From: Rugamonas fusca
GTDB lineage: Bacteria; Pseudomonadota; Gammaproteobacteria; Burkholderiales; Burkholderiaceae_D
Reading direction: 5' to 3'
Assembly: GCF_014042365.1 (NCBI RefSeq)
Contig: NZ_JACEZS010000017.1
Location: forward strand, 62,001-126,000
Length of the DNA stretch: 64,000 nucleotides
Shown here piece after piece: positions 45,801-51,811 of the stretch. The number at the start of each line of letters is the position of its first letter. Position 1 is the first letter of the stretch. Below the pieces are notes generated by a model. That model was not told the DNA's origin. It saw only the letters and a list, made by a program, of their open reading frames with translations, and did not search any database. The position numbers and the translations under genes are program-made.

Positions 45801-48407
45801 AGCGCCGGCCTCACGACGGACCAGATCGTGGCCCTCACCACGGCCCAGGCCGCATCGCTGACGACGCGCCAGGTGGTGGCGCTGACCACCAGCCAGCTGG
45901 CCGCCATGGAGACGGCCGACCTGTCCTCGCTGCAAACGCGCCAGATCGCCGCCCTCACCAGCGACCAGCTGGCCGCGCTCGGCAGCGACCAGTGGAACGC
46001 CCTCAGCAGCACGGCATTGCGGGCCTTGACGACGGCCCAGCTGCTGGCCGGCCTGTCCACCGCCACGCTGGCCGCGCTGGCCACGGCCAGCCTGGCCGCC
46101 CTGACCTCGACCCAGCTCGCCTATGGCCTGAGCACGGATGACGTGGTGGCGCTCAGCACCGACCAGTTGGCCGCCCTGACGACGGCCCAGATCGGCGCCC
46201 TGAGCACCAACCAGTTCACCACGCTGAGCACGGACCAGATCGTGGCCTTGACGACGGCCCAGGCCGCCGCACTGGCCACGGCCCAGCTGGCCACGCTGAC
46301 GCAAGACCAGCTGGCCGCGCTGGAAACGGCCGACCTGGCCGCGCTGGGCAGCAAGCAGCTGGCCGCCCTCACCAGCGACCAGTTCGCGGCGCTGTCGACG
46401 GCGCAGACGGCCAGCCTGGGCACGGCCCAGTTGCGCGGCATGACGACGGCCCAGGCCGGGGCCATCCCGTCGGCCCAGCTGGCCGCGTTCAGCACCGACC
46501 AGCTGGCGTCGCTGGGTACCTTGCAGGTGGCGGCCCTGAACGGCGCCACGCTGGCCACGCTGGCCACGGCGTCGCTGACGGCGTTGACGCCGGCCCAGGT
46601 GGCGGCCCTGACGACGGCCCAGATCACGGCCCTGTCGCTGAGCCAGGTGCCAGCCCTGACGGCCACCCAGGTGCCGGCCCTGGGCAGCGCCCAGCTGGCC
46701 GCGCTGACGGCCGACCAGATGTTTGTGCTGGGCACGGACCAGGTGCAGGCCTTGACGACGGCCCAGATCGGCTACCTGACGACGGCCCAGCTGGCCGTGC
46801 TGACGCCGGCCCAGGTCGGTGCGCTGAGCACGCTGCAAGTGGACGCGATCAAGCTGAGCCAGATCACGGCGCTGGGCGTGGACCAGTTGACGGCCCTGTC
46901 CACCGACCAGGTGGCCAACCTGACCACGGCGCAAGTGCTGACCCTGACGACGGCCCAGATCGCCGCCCTGCTGGCGTCGCAAGTGGCGGCGCTGACGACG
47001 GCCCAGGTGCAATCGCTGAAGACCTCGCAAGTGGCCACCTTCAGCGTGGACCAGCTGAACGCCGTCAGCACCGACCAGTTGACCGTGTTCAGCACGGCCC
47101 AGATCAACGCCCTCACGGCGACCCAGGTCGGCTACCTGACGGGCGACCAGGTGGCAGCCCTGACCACCAGCCAGGTGGCCTCGCTCAAGACCAGCCAGCT
47201 GCTGGGCATGGGCGCGGCCCAGGTGGCCGCGTTCACCAGCGTCCAGTTGCCGGTGCTGAGCACGGCCCAGCTGACGGCCCTGACGACCGACCAGCTGGCC
47301 GCCATCGCCGTGCCCCAGCTCGACGCGCTGACCACGCTGCAGGTCAAATCGCTCAAGACGGCCCAGATCGTGGGCTTGACCACCGGGCAGATCGCCGGCC
47401 TGACCAGCGACCAGGCGGCCGCCTTGACGACGGCCGAACTGGCCTCGCTGACGACGCAGCAGATCGTGGCGCTGGAGACGGCCGACCTGGCCGCCCTCAG
47501 TACGGCCCAGATCGCCGCCTTCAGCAACACCCAGGTGGCGGCCATGAGCACCGACCAGACCATGGCCCTGAACCCGGCCTCGTCGCGCTACGCCACGCCG
47601 CTGATCCTGGACTTGAGCGGCGACGGCGTGTCCACGCTGAGCGTGGCGGCCGGCGTGCAGTTCGACCTCTACGGCGACGGCCGCACCGTGCACACGGGCT
47701 GGGTGGCCGCCAGCGATGGCTTGCTGGTGATGGACCGCAACAACGACGGCCAGATCACCAGCGGCGGCGAACTGTTCGGCAGCGCCACCCGGCTGGCCGA
47801 CGGCAGCGTGGCCAGGGATGGTTACGCGGCCCTGGGCCAGCTCGACAGCAACGGCGATGGCCAGATCACCAGCGCCGACCTGGCCTTTGGCCAGCTGCAA
47901 GTGTGGGTGGATGCCAACAGCGACGCCGTGACGGAAGCGGGCGAGCTGCACAGCCTGAGTTCGCTGGGCATCACGGCCATCGCCACCACGGCCACGGCCG
48001 GTGGCGCGCAGCAGTACGGCAACCGGCTGGGCCTGGTGTCGAGCTTCACCCGCAGCGACGGCAGCGTGCACCAGGCGGCCGACGTGTGGTTCGTGGCCAA
48101 CCGCCAGGAAGGCGTGCAGTCGCCGATGAGCAGCCAGGTGGGCAGCCTGGCCCATGCACTGACGCACTATGCCTTGGCCCACGCCGGGCTGGCGGCCGAC
48201 CCGGCCCCAGCAGTGGTCCCGGCGCCGGCCAGTACGCTGGCGGCCGGCACCTCGCAGCAGGTGGCGGCGCTGACGGCGGCCCTGAGCCAGTACGACGCGA
48301 ACGGCCGGCCACGCGTGGGCACGCTGCTGAGCGCGCCGCCCCGGCCCGATGGCATGGCCGATCCGCGCGCCAGCGGCCACGGCTGGCTGGCCTTGCCGCC
48401 GAAGTAA
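36801..48407 (+). CDS. Giant octapeptide-repeat protein with C-terminal calcium-binding domain
   Basis: 3,868 aa from the ATG at 36801, chosen because CAGGAGA lies eight bases upstream; a start 96 bases earlier has none. Residues about 8-3,590 are roughly 445 tandem octads of pattern L-[STG]-[TS]-x-[QD]-[LIV]-x-[AG] (for example LTTAQVAA, LGSDQIVA, LETADLAA), with rare nine-residue units. The C-terminal 270 residues are globular: YATPLILDLSGDG, then EF-hand-like loops DRNNDGQIT (about 3,644), DSNGDGQIT (about 3,680) and DANSDAVTEAGEL (about 3,703), as in RTX-type surface proteins. No signal peptide and no RTX nonapeptides. Export by a type I system elsewhere is possible. Thr/Ser-rich repeats next to a GT41 glycosyltransferase operon suggest a glycosylated surface fibre or adhesin. 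No named repeat family recognised. Confidence 0.88.
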   Translation: MPSLVPGLTTDQIVSLSTYQITLLTTADIGLLSTLQTSALRTDQLAALSSEQVRALPTQDLQALSTAQLGTGFGTRQIQALGTQQIPLLTTAQLVYGLTSDQFASLSTAQLGALTTAQVALLGTADLAALRTAQLIGLGTAQLHALGSDQVAALTTADVAALRSQQLAALDTGSVAGLRTDQVAALGSAQLAAMPTQQIAALGTAQVAVLGTAQASALGTAQVAALSSIQLDALATASVASLKTQQIAALGSALFSALTTDQVAALKTAQAQALSSQQLAALRSDQLAALQTADLAALATLALSGLGTSNVAALSTSQAAALASNQLNALSSSQMAALGSDQIVALTTGQLANLGTRQLAALTTAQLAALETADWASLKTQQLAALATAQLAAITTAQFASLKSLQVPGLGTFQLASLRSDQLAALATATLRALQTQQVAALASNAVAALQTAQLASLATQQLAALGTPQIAALGSDQIVALTTAQAAALTTRQLAALSTDQLNALETVDWAALKSNQVAALTTAQVGALGTALIAALSTAQAAALTTQQLRALSTAQLAALSSADYAALQSSQLLGLGTAAIAALSTSQVAALKTAQLAQLSTDQIAVLNSDQLAALGTAQVAALTTRQVASLGTDQVAALITRDWAALTTNQLTALGTDQLAAVTTAQVAALTTAQAASLTTRQVAALSSNQLNALPTLTLAALRTAQVASLGTDDLAALATAQLQALTTAQLQALGTAQLQGLTTAQIVALTTLQAGNLATKQVAALTSDQLAALETVDLAAFKTAQIRALTTAEIAQLSTAQVASLTPAQAAALSTSQLNALGSAQLLMLNTANLSSLLTTQIAQLDTASIAALSTAQIAALTTAQVDAFNTLQLQALTTAQIVALNTLQVSSLLTAQVAALTSDQLAALETVDLASLKTAQLNALTTAQAAQLSTAQLQALTSQQSASLATRLLAALTTDQVAALETADLAALGTAQWRGFSTDDIAALGTAQVRAMNTAQLSTLTTAQFQVLSTAQLAALNSLQLSKLATLQIASLTSGQLAGLDTAHVAALQTAQVAALTTDQVALLSTAQVAGLSTAQTAALGTRQLGAFGSDQIVALTTAQAGALTTAQVASLSSDQLAALETADLASMKTAQLNALTTAQASELSTAQLQALTTQQAASLATRLLAALTTDQVAALETADLAALGTAQWRGFSTDDIAALGTAQVSAMTTAQLSTLTTAQFQALSTAQLNALNSVQLSKLATAQMAALTSDQLGALGTDDMAALQTAQLNALTTASAALLGSAQLNALSTLQMANLGTRQLAALTTDQILALTTAELVVWRSAQLRALTTSQLGALSTAQLPALGTAQVAALATDQWPGLNSGQIAALTTAQAAGLTTAQVAAFNSDQLAALETVDLAAMKTSQIAALTTVEVGELSTAQIAALTTAQARALGTAQLTALNSDQVAALTAADLAAFSSLQLAALGTALLGMLGTAQLQAMTTAQIAALSTSQIQSLGTDMIVALTTAQAASLTTAQMAALSTLQASVLETADLAAMKTSQLNALGTQQIAALGSDQLDALTTSQLANLATRQLAALTTDQVQALLTTELAALRSAQIAALTSDQVAALRTVQFQSLATAQVGALGTAQLQAVGSAQIAALTTAQAASLTTIQVGALSTDQLAALSTDQLAALKTAQLNALGTAALASLSTAQIAALTTQQASALRTALVAALTTQQIAALALAELEALKSAQLQALTTDQLAALGSDQWQSLGTAQIAALATAQVASLGSAQVALLTTAQAAGLTTAQVAALGTAQLVALSTDDLAALKTAQLAALGSDAIGTLTTAQVVALTTQQAGALTTAQVAALTTLQVQALESADLDALKSAQVAALGTAQLAALTTDQIAGMTTAQIAALASAQLRALRSDQIIALTTAQAAGLTTAQVAALDTAQVAVLSTDDVAALKTAQVGALDSTQLAALGTDQIVALTTLQAAALKTAQVAALTTVQVAALETADLAVLKTAQVAALTTDQLDALSTDQVQSMATVQIAALSTAQLLGLRSDQIAALTSAQIAALTTAQTVALGTLQLAALTTDELAALKPAQIAALSTDQLNALSTDQLASLTTLQTVALTTSQLAALATVQVAALRTDQVATLKTAQLAALRTDQLDALSTDQLQSLTPAQVAAFGSAQVQALTTDQIVALTTAQAAGLTTAQVAALATAQLAALETEDLQALKTAQVAALSTTQLSGLSTDQIGALSTGQAAALTTAQVAALSTSQLLALNTDDVAALRAPQLAALATAQLVALSTDQLQAVGTAQLAGLASAQLQALTTDQIVALTTGQAASLTNAQLAALSSDQLAALETDDLAALRTAQLAALATLQLAQLTSAQLVSLTTAQVAALTTLQVASLGSAQLPTLTTDELAALTTGQLAALSTLQLPLLSTDQLQSFTTAQIAALSTAQLPGLSTDQIAALTTTQARGLAAAQLNALGSDQLAALSTDDVQALTTAQIAGLASAQLALLATGQIMALTTAQVAALGSAQVAALATVQVQTLPTDDLAALGTAQLAAFSSDQLAAISTDQLQALTSTQLNAMATAQLGGLSTDQIAALTTAQAASLATRQLAALRSDQLAAFSTDDIASLGSAQLNSFATAQFAGLSTDQIVALTTRQTAALATGQLAAMTSGQLNAMETVDVAALGSVQLGALATANVAALSTDWLAVLASGQLAGFSTSQINALGSDQIGSLATQQVVGLSSTQLAAFTSDQIAALSTLDLNALRTNQVTALTTDQVAGLTTLQLNALASATLAALGTAQIALGLGTAQLSGLDTSQLAALSTLQVAALGNAQAAALTTDQIVALTTAQWRALGSDQINALGSDQLAAIETADLAALATRQVAALATGQLQLLGTDQLNALTTAELAALDTDQLTALTTDQLSSLATGKLASLATAQVAALTTAQVAALTTAQAASLKTTQLAALNTNQLAALGTDQLAALSTAALATLSTDQLSAGLTTDQIVALTTAQAASLTTRQVVALTTSQLAAMETADLSSLQTRQIAALTSDQLAALGSDQWNALSSTALRALTTAQLLAGLSTATLAALATASLAALTSTQLAYGLSTDDVVALSTDQLAALTTAQIGALSTNQFTTLSTDQIVALTTAQAAALATAQLATLTQDQLAALETADLAALGSKQLAALTSDQFAALSTAQTASLGTAQLRGMTTAQAGAIPSAQLAAFSTDQLASLGTLQVAALNGATLATLATASLTALTPAQVAALTTAQITALSLSQVPALTATQVPALGSAQLAALTADQMFVLGTDQVQALTTAQIGYLTTAQLAVLTPAQVGALSTLQVDAIKLSQITALGVDQLTALSTDQVANLTTAQVLTLTTAQIAALLASQVAALTTAQVQSLKTSQVATFSVDQLNAVSTDQLTVFSTAQINALTATQVGYLTGDQVAALTTSQVASLKTSQLLGMGAAQVAAFTSVQLPVLSTAQLTALTTDQLAAIAVPQLDALTTLQVKSLKTAQIVGLTTGQIAGLTSDQAAALTTAELASLTTQQIVALETADLAALSTAQIAAFSNTQVAAMSTDQTMALNPASSRYATPLILDLSGDGVSTLSVAAGVQFDLYGDGRTVHTGWVAASDGLLVMDRNNDGQITSGGELFGSATRLADGSVARDGYAALGQLDSNGDGQITSADLAFGQLQVWVDANSDAVTEAGELHSLSSLGITAIATTATAGGAQQYGNRLGLVSSFTRSDGSVHQAADVWFVANRQEGVQSPMSSQVGSLAHALTHYALAHAGLAADPAPAVVPAPASTLAAGTSQQVAALTAALSQYDANGRPRVGTLLSAPPRPDGMADPRASGHGWLALPPK
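36825..47560 (+). repeat. 24-bp tandem array with a 408-bp higher-order period
   Basis: The array codes the octads. The phrase Q-I-V-A-L-T-T starts at 37821, 38229, 39045, 39453, 40101, 41325, 42549, 43365, 43773, 44757, 45336, 45819 and 46233. Intervals are 408, 816, 408, 648, 1224, 1224, 816, 408, 984, 579, 483 and 414 bp; most are 408 or its multiples, and the late ones differ by 3 or 6 bases through nine-residue units. An acidic octad (LETADLAA/LETVDLAA) follows each phrase by about 90 bp. So the protein is built of 17-octad (136-aa) super-units. Confidence 0.8.
39550..40596 (+). repeat. Recent internal duplication, 648 bp apart
   Basis: Bases about 39,550-39,948 and 40,198-40,596 encode nearly the same 133 residues, including the rare octads LATRLLAA, LGTAQWRG and FSTDDIAA. 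The offset is 27 octads. The block is about one 408-bp super-unit long, so growth by unequal exchange of super-units is likely. Confidence 0.8.
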
Positions 48408-48433
48408 CAGCGGCCCGGCAATGTTGACTGGAC

Positions 48434-48474
48434 GGCACCGCGCCCCTGTGCGCGGTGCCGCAACACAGTGTTGC
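48434..48474 (+). terminator. Double hairpin after the giant gene
   Basis: GGCACCGCGC pairs perfectly with GCGCGGTGCC around CCCTGT, and GCAACAC with GTGTTGC follows at once. No T run. It separates the giant gene from the glycan operon, though read-through is possible. The rest of the 212-bp gap holds no gene. Confidence 0.65.
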
Positions 48475-48619
48475 CAAATGAAAATAAAGCCCTGCACACC
48501 CTCTTGCTTCTGGTTTAGAATAAGCTCGCTTGGGCCCACAATAGGGCCGTCAGATGGATCGCCGCCGCACGCGCGCACCGCTGCCATAACGACAAAGACC
48601 TAACTATCGAGGGAGCAGC

Positions 48620-49393
48620 ATGAAAGCAGTCATACTCGCCGGCGGCCTGGGGACGCGGCTCAGTGAGGAAACCTCCGTCCGGCCGAAACCCATGGTCGAG
48701 ATCGGCGGCAAGCCGATCCTGTGGCACATCATGAAGACCTATTCGTCGCATGGCATCAATGACTTCGTCATCTGCTGCGGCTACAAGGGCTACATCATCA
48801 AGGAATTTTTCGCCAACTACTTCCTGCACACCTCCGACGTCACCTTCGACATGCAGTACAACACCATGGAAGTGCACTCGCGCCACGCCGAGCCGTGGAA
48901 GGTGACGCTGGTCGACACGGGCGAGAACACCTTGACGGGCGGACGCCTGAAGCGCGTGAAAAAATACCTGGACCCGGACGAGGCGTTCTGCTTCACCTAC
49001 GGCGACGGCGTGGCCGACGTCGACATCACGGCCGCCGTGCAGTTCCACCGCGCGCACGGCAAGCTGGGCACCATGACGGCCGTGCAGCCGCCGGGCCGCT
49101 TCGGCGCCATCGACCTCGATGGCACCCGCATCCTGAGCTTCAAGGAAAAACCGCAAGGCGACGGCAACTGGGTCAACGGCGGCTACTTCGTGCTCTCGCC
49201 CAAGGTGCTCGACTACATCGCCGACGACAGCACCACGTGGGAAAAGGAACCGATGGAACACCTGGCGCGCGACAACCAGATGGACGCCTTCTTCCACCAC
49301 GGCTTCTGGCAGCCGATGGACACCCTGCGCGACAAGGTGCTGCTGGAAGACCTGTGGCAGAACGGCAAGGCGCCGTGGAAGCGCTGGCCATGA
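48620..49393 (+). CDS. rfbF: Glucose-1-phosphate cytidylyltransferase
   Basis: 257 aa. MKAVILAGGLGTRLSEET is the nucleotide-binding start of sugar-phosphate nucleotidyltransferases, and RPKPMVEIGGKPILWHIM is typical of RfbF/DdhA. It makes CDP-glucose, the first step to 3,6-dideoxyhexoses. Ribosome site GAGGGAG precedes it. First gene of a long plus-strand operon; the stop overlaps the next start (ATGA). Confidence 0.95.
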   Translation: MKAVILAGGLGTRLSEETSVRPKPMVEIGGKPILWHIMKTYSSHGINDFVICCGYKGYIIKEFFANYFLHTSDVTFDMQYNTMEVHSRHAEPWKVTLVDTGENTLTGGRLKRVKKYLDPDEAFCFTYGDGVADVDITAAVQFHRAHGKLGTMTAVQPPGRFGAIDLDGTRILSFKEKPQGDGNWVNGGYFVLSPKVLDYIADDSTTWEKEPMEHLARDNQMDAFFHHGFWQPMDTLRDKVLLEDLWQNGKAPWKRWP

Positions 49394-50472
49394 CGCCAGG
49401 TTTCTGGCAAGGCAAGCGTGTGTTCCTGACGGGGCACACGGGCTTCAAGGGCAGCTGGCTGAGCCTGTGGTTGCAGCAACTGGGCGCGCACGTGAGCGGC
49501 TACGCGCTGGCGCCCGGTACGCCGTCATTGTTCACGGTGGCCGACGTGGCCACCGGCATGCACTCGCAGCTCGGCGACATCCGTGACGGCGCCGCCCTCA
49601 CGCGCGCCGTGCAGCAAGCCCGGCCCGACATCGTGATCCACATGGCGGCCCAGGCCCTGGTGCGCTATTCCTACGCCCATCCGGTGGAGACCTACAGCAC
49701 CAACGTGATGGGCCTGGTCAACCTGTTCGAGGCCGTGCGCGCCACACCGGGCATCAAGGCCGTCGTCAACGTCACCAGCGACAAGTGCTACGAGAACCGC
49801 GAATGGCCATGGGGCTACCGCGAGAACGAAGCCATGGGCGGCTACGACCCCTACAGCAACAGCAAGGGCTGCGCCGAACTGGTCACGTCGGCCTACCGCA
49901 ATTCCTACTTCAACGCCGAACGCTACGCCGAGCATGGCGTGGCGCTCGGTTCCGGCCGCGCCGGCAACGTGATCGGCGGCGGCGACTGGGCCGAGGACCG
50001 CCTGATCCCCGACATGGTGCGCGCCATCGCGCGCCGCCAGCCGGTGCTGATCCGCAGCCCGCACGCGATCCGCCCGTGGCAGCACGTGCTGGAACCGCTG
50101 TCGGGCTATTTGACGCTGGCCGAACGGCTGGTGCTGGACGGTCCCGCCTACGCCGAAGGCTACAACTTCGGCCCGCACGACACGGACGCCCGCCCCGTTT
50201 CCTGGATCATCGAGCGGCTGTGCCAGAGCTGGGGCGCAGGCGCCAGCTGGGAACTGGACGGCGCGCCGCAACCGCACGAAGCCACTTACCTCAAGCTCGA
50301 CTGCTCCAAGGCGCGCAGCCGGCTGCACTGGCAGCCACGCTGGAACCTGGGCCACACCATCGACAAGATCGTGGCATGGCACCAGGCCTACGCCGCCAAC
50401 CCGGACGGCGCCGCCATGCGCGCGCTGACGCTGGCCCAGATCGAGCAATACCAACACACGGACATCAAGTAA
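49390..50472 (+). CDS. rfbG: CDP-glucose 4,6-dehydratase
   Basis: 360 aa from the ATG at 49390. Short-chain dehydrogenase fold with GHTGFKGSWLSLWL (NAD site) and DPYSNSKGCAEL (Tyr-x3-Lys active site). It converts CDP-glucose to CDP-4-keto-6-deoxyglucose. Length and motifs match RfbG/DdhB. Confidence 0.95.
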   Translation: MTPGFWQGKRVFLTGHTGFKGSWLSLWLQQLGAHVSGYALAPGTPSLFTVADVATGMHSQLGDIRDGAALTRAVQQARPDIVIHMAAQALVRYSYAHPVETYSTNVMGLVNLFEAVRATPGIKAVVNVTSDKCYENREWPWGYRENEAMGGYDPYSNSKGCAELVTSAYRNSYFNAERYAEHGVALGSGRAGNVIGGGDWAEDRLIPDMVRAIARRQPVLIRSPHAIRPWQHVLEPLSGYLTLAERLVLDGPAYAEGYNFGPHDTDARPVSWIIERLCQSWGAGASWELDGAPQPHEATYLKLDCSKARSRLHWQPRWNLGHTIDKIVAWHQAYAANPDGAAMRALTLAQIEQYQHTDIK

Positions 50473-50485
50473 GGTCGCAATTATC

Positions 50486-51811
50486 ATGAGTGAACAGCAA
50501 AGCAAGGAACAACTGCGCGAACAGATCATCAAGCTGGTGGCCGAATACGGCGCCCTGGCCAGCGCCCCGCGCCCGTTCGAGCCGGGCGTGACGGTGGTGC
50601 CGCCGGCCGGCAAGGTGGTCGGCGCGCCTGAAATGGAACTGATGGTCGAAGCGTCGCTGGACGCCTGGCTGACCACGGGCCGCTTCAACGACCAGTTCGA
50701 AGCCAGGCTGGCCAAGTTCATCGGGGTGGACTTCCTGATCACCGTCAATTCCGGTTCCTCGGCCAACCTGGTGGCGTTCAACACGCTCACTTCGCCCAAG
50801 CTGGGCGCGCGCGCCATTCAGCCCGGCGATGAAGTGATCGGCGTGGCGGCCGGTTTCCCCACCACCGTCAACCCCATCCTGCAGTTCGGCGCGGTGCCCG
50901 TGTTCGTGGACGTGGAGCTGGGCACCTACAACATCGACGCCTCAAAAATCGAGGCGGCCATCTCGCCCAAGACCAAGGCCATCATGCTGGCCCACACGCT
51001 GGGCAACCCGTACAACCTGGACGTCATCGTCGCCCTGTGCAAGAAGCACAATCTGTGGCTGATCGAGGATTGCTGCGACGCCCTCGGCTCGACCTACAAC
51101 GGCAAGATGGTGGGCACCTTCGGCGACATCGGCACCATGTCGTTCTACCCGGCCCACCACATCACCATGGGCGAAGGCGGCGCCGTGTTCACCAACAATC
51201 CGGAACTGAAGATGATCGCCGAATCGTTCCGCGACTGGGGCCGCGACTGCTACTGCGCGCCGGGCAAGGACAACACCTGCGGCAAGCGCTTCGGCTGGAA
51301 GCTGGGCACGCTGCCGGAAGGCTACGACCACAAGTACACCTACAGCCACCTGGGCTACAACCTCAAGATCACCGACATGCAGGCGGCCTGCGGCCTGGCC
51401 CAGATCGACCGCGCGCCCGGCTTCATCCAGGCCCGCAAGGACAACTTCGCCTACCTGAAGGAAAAGCTGCAGTCGTGCGCCGAATTCCTGATCCTGCCGG
51501 AAGCGACCGAAAACAGCGACCCATCGTGGTTCGGCTTCCCCATGACCTTGAAGCCGGAAGCGAACGTGTCGCGCGTGGACCTGCTGACCTACCTGGACCA
51601 GCACAAGATCGGCACCCGTTTGCTGTTCGCCGGCAACCTGACGCGCCAGCCCTACATGATGGGCCGTCACTACCGCGTCTCGGGCGAACTGACCAACACC
51701 GACCGCGTCATGAACGACACCTTCTGGATCGGCGTATTCCCCGGCCTGACGCGCGAGATGCTGGACTTCACCATCGAGAAGCTGGAGACTTTCTTCGGCG
51801 TGAATTTCTGA
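50486..51811 (+). CDS. rfbH: CDP-4-keto-6-deoxyglucose 3-dehydrase (E1)
   Basis: 441 aa. PMP-dependent iron-sulphur enzyme. The PLP lysine is replaced by His in SFYPAHHITMGEGGAV, as in E1/ColD, and DCYCAPGKDNTCGKR carries cysteines of its [2Fe-2S] cluster. With a reductase (DdhD/E3, not in the window) it removes the C3 hydroxyl to give the 3,6-dideoxy-4-keto sugar. Stop overlaps the next ATG by one base. Confidence 0.95.
   Translation: MSEQQSKEQLREQIIKLVAEYGALASAPRPFEPGVTVVPPAGKVVGAPEMELMVEASLDAWLTTGRFNDQFEARLAKFIGVDFLITVNSGSSANLVAFNTLTSPKLGARAIQPGDEVIGVAAGFPTTVNPILQFGAVPVFVDVELGTYNIDASKIEAAISPKTKAIMLAHTLGNPYNLDVIVALCKKHNLWLIEDCCDALGSTYNGKMVGTFGDIGTMSFYPAHHITMGEGGAVFTNNPELKMIAESFRDWGRDCYCAPGKDNTCGKRFGWKLGTLPEGYDHKYTYSHLGYNLKITDMQAACGLAQIDRAPGFIQARKDNFAYLKEKLQSCAEFLILPEATENSDPSWFGFPMTLKPEANVSRVDLLTYLDQHKIGTRLLFAGNLTRQPYMMGRHYRVSGELTNTDRVMNDTFWIGVFPGLTREMLDFTIEKLETFFGVNF

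Noticed and set aside
36825..47560. CRISPR-like array
   Set aside because: The repeats are contiguous coding octads with no spacers and no cas genes.
38498..48587. Very long open frames on the minus strand and in another plus-strand frame across the giant gene
   Set aside because: They result from the stop-free 24-bp repeat; they have no ribosome sites, and the plus-strand frame with the EF-hand end is clearly the coding one.
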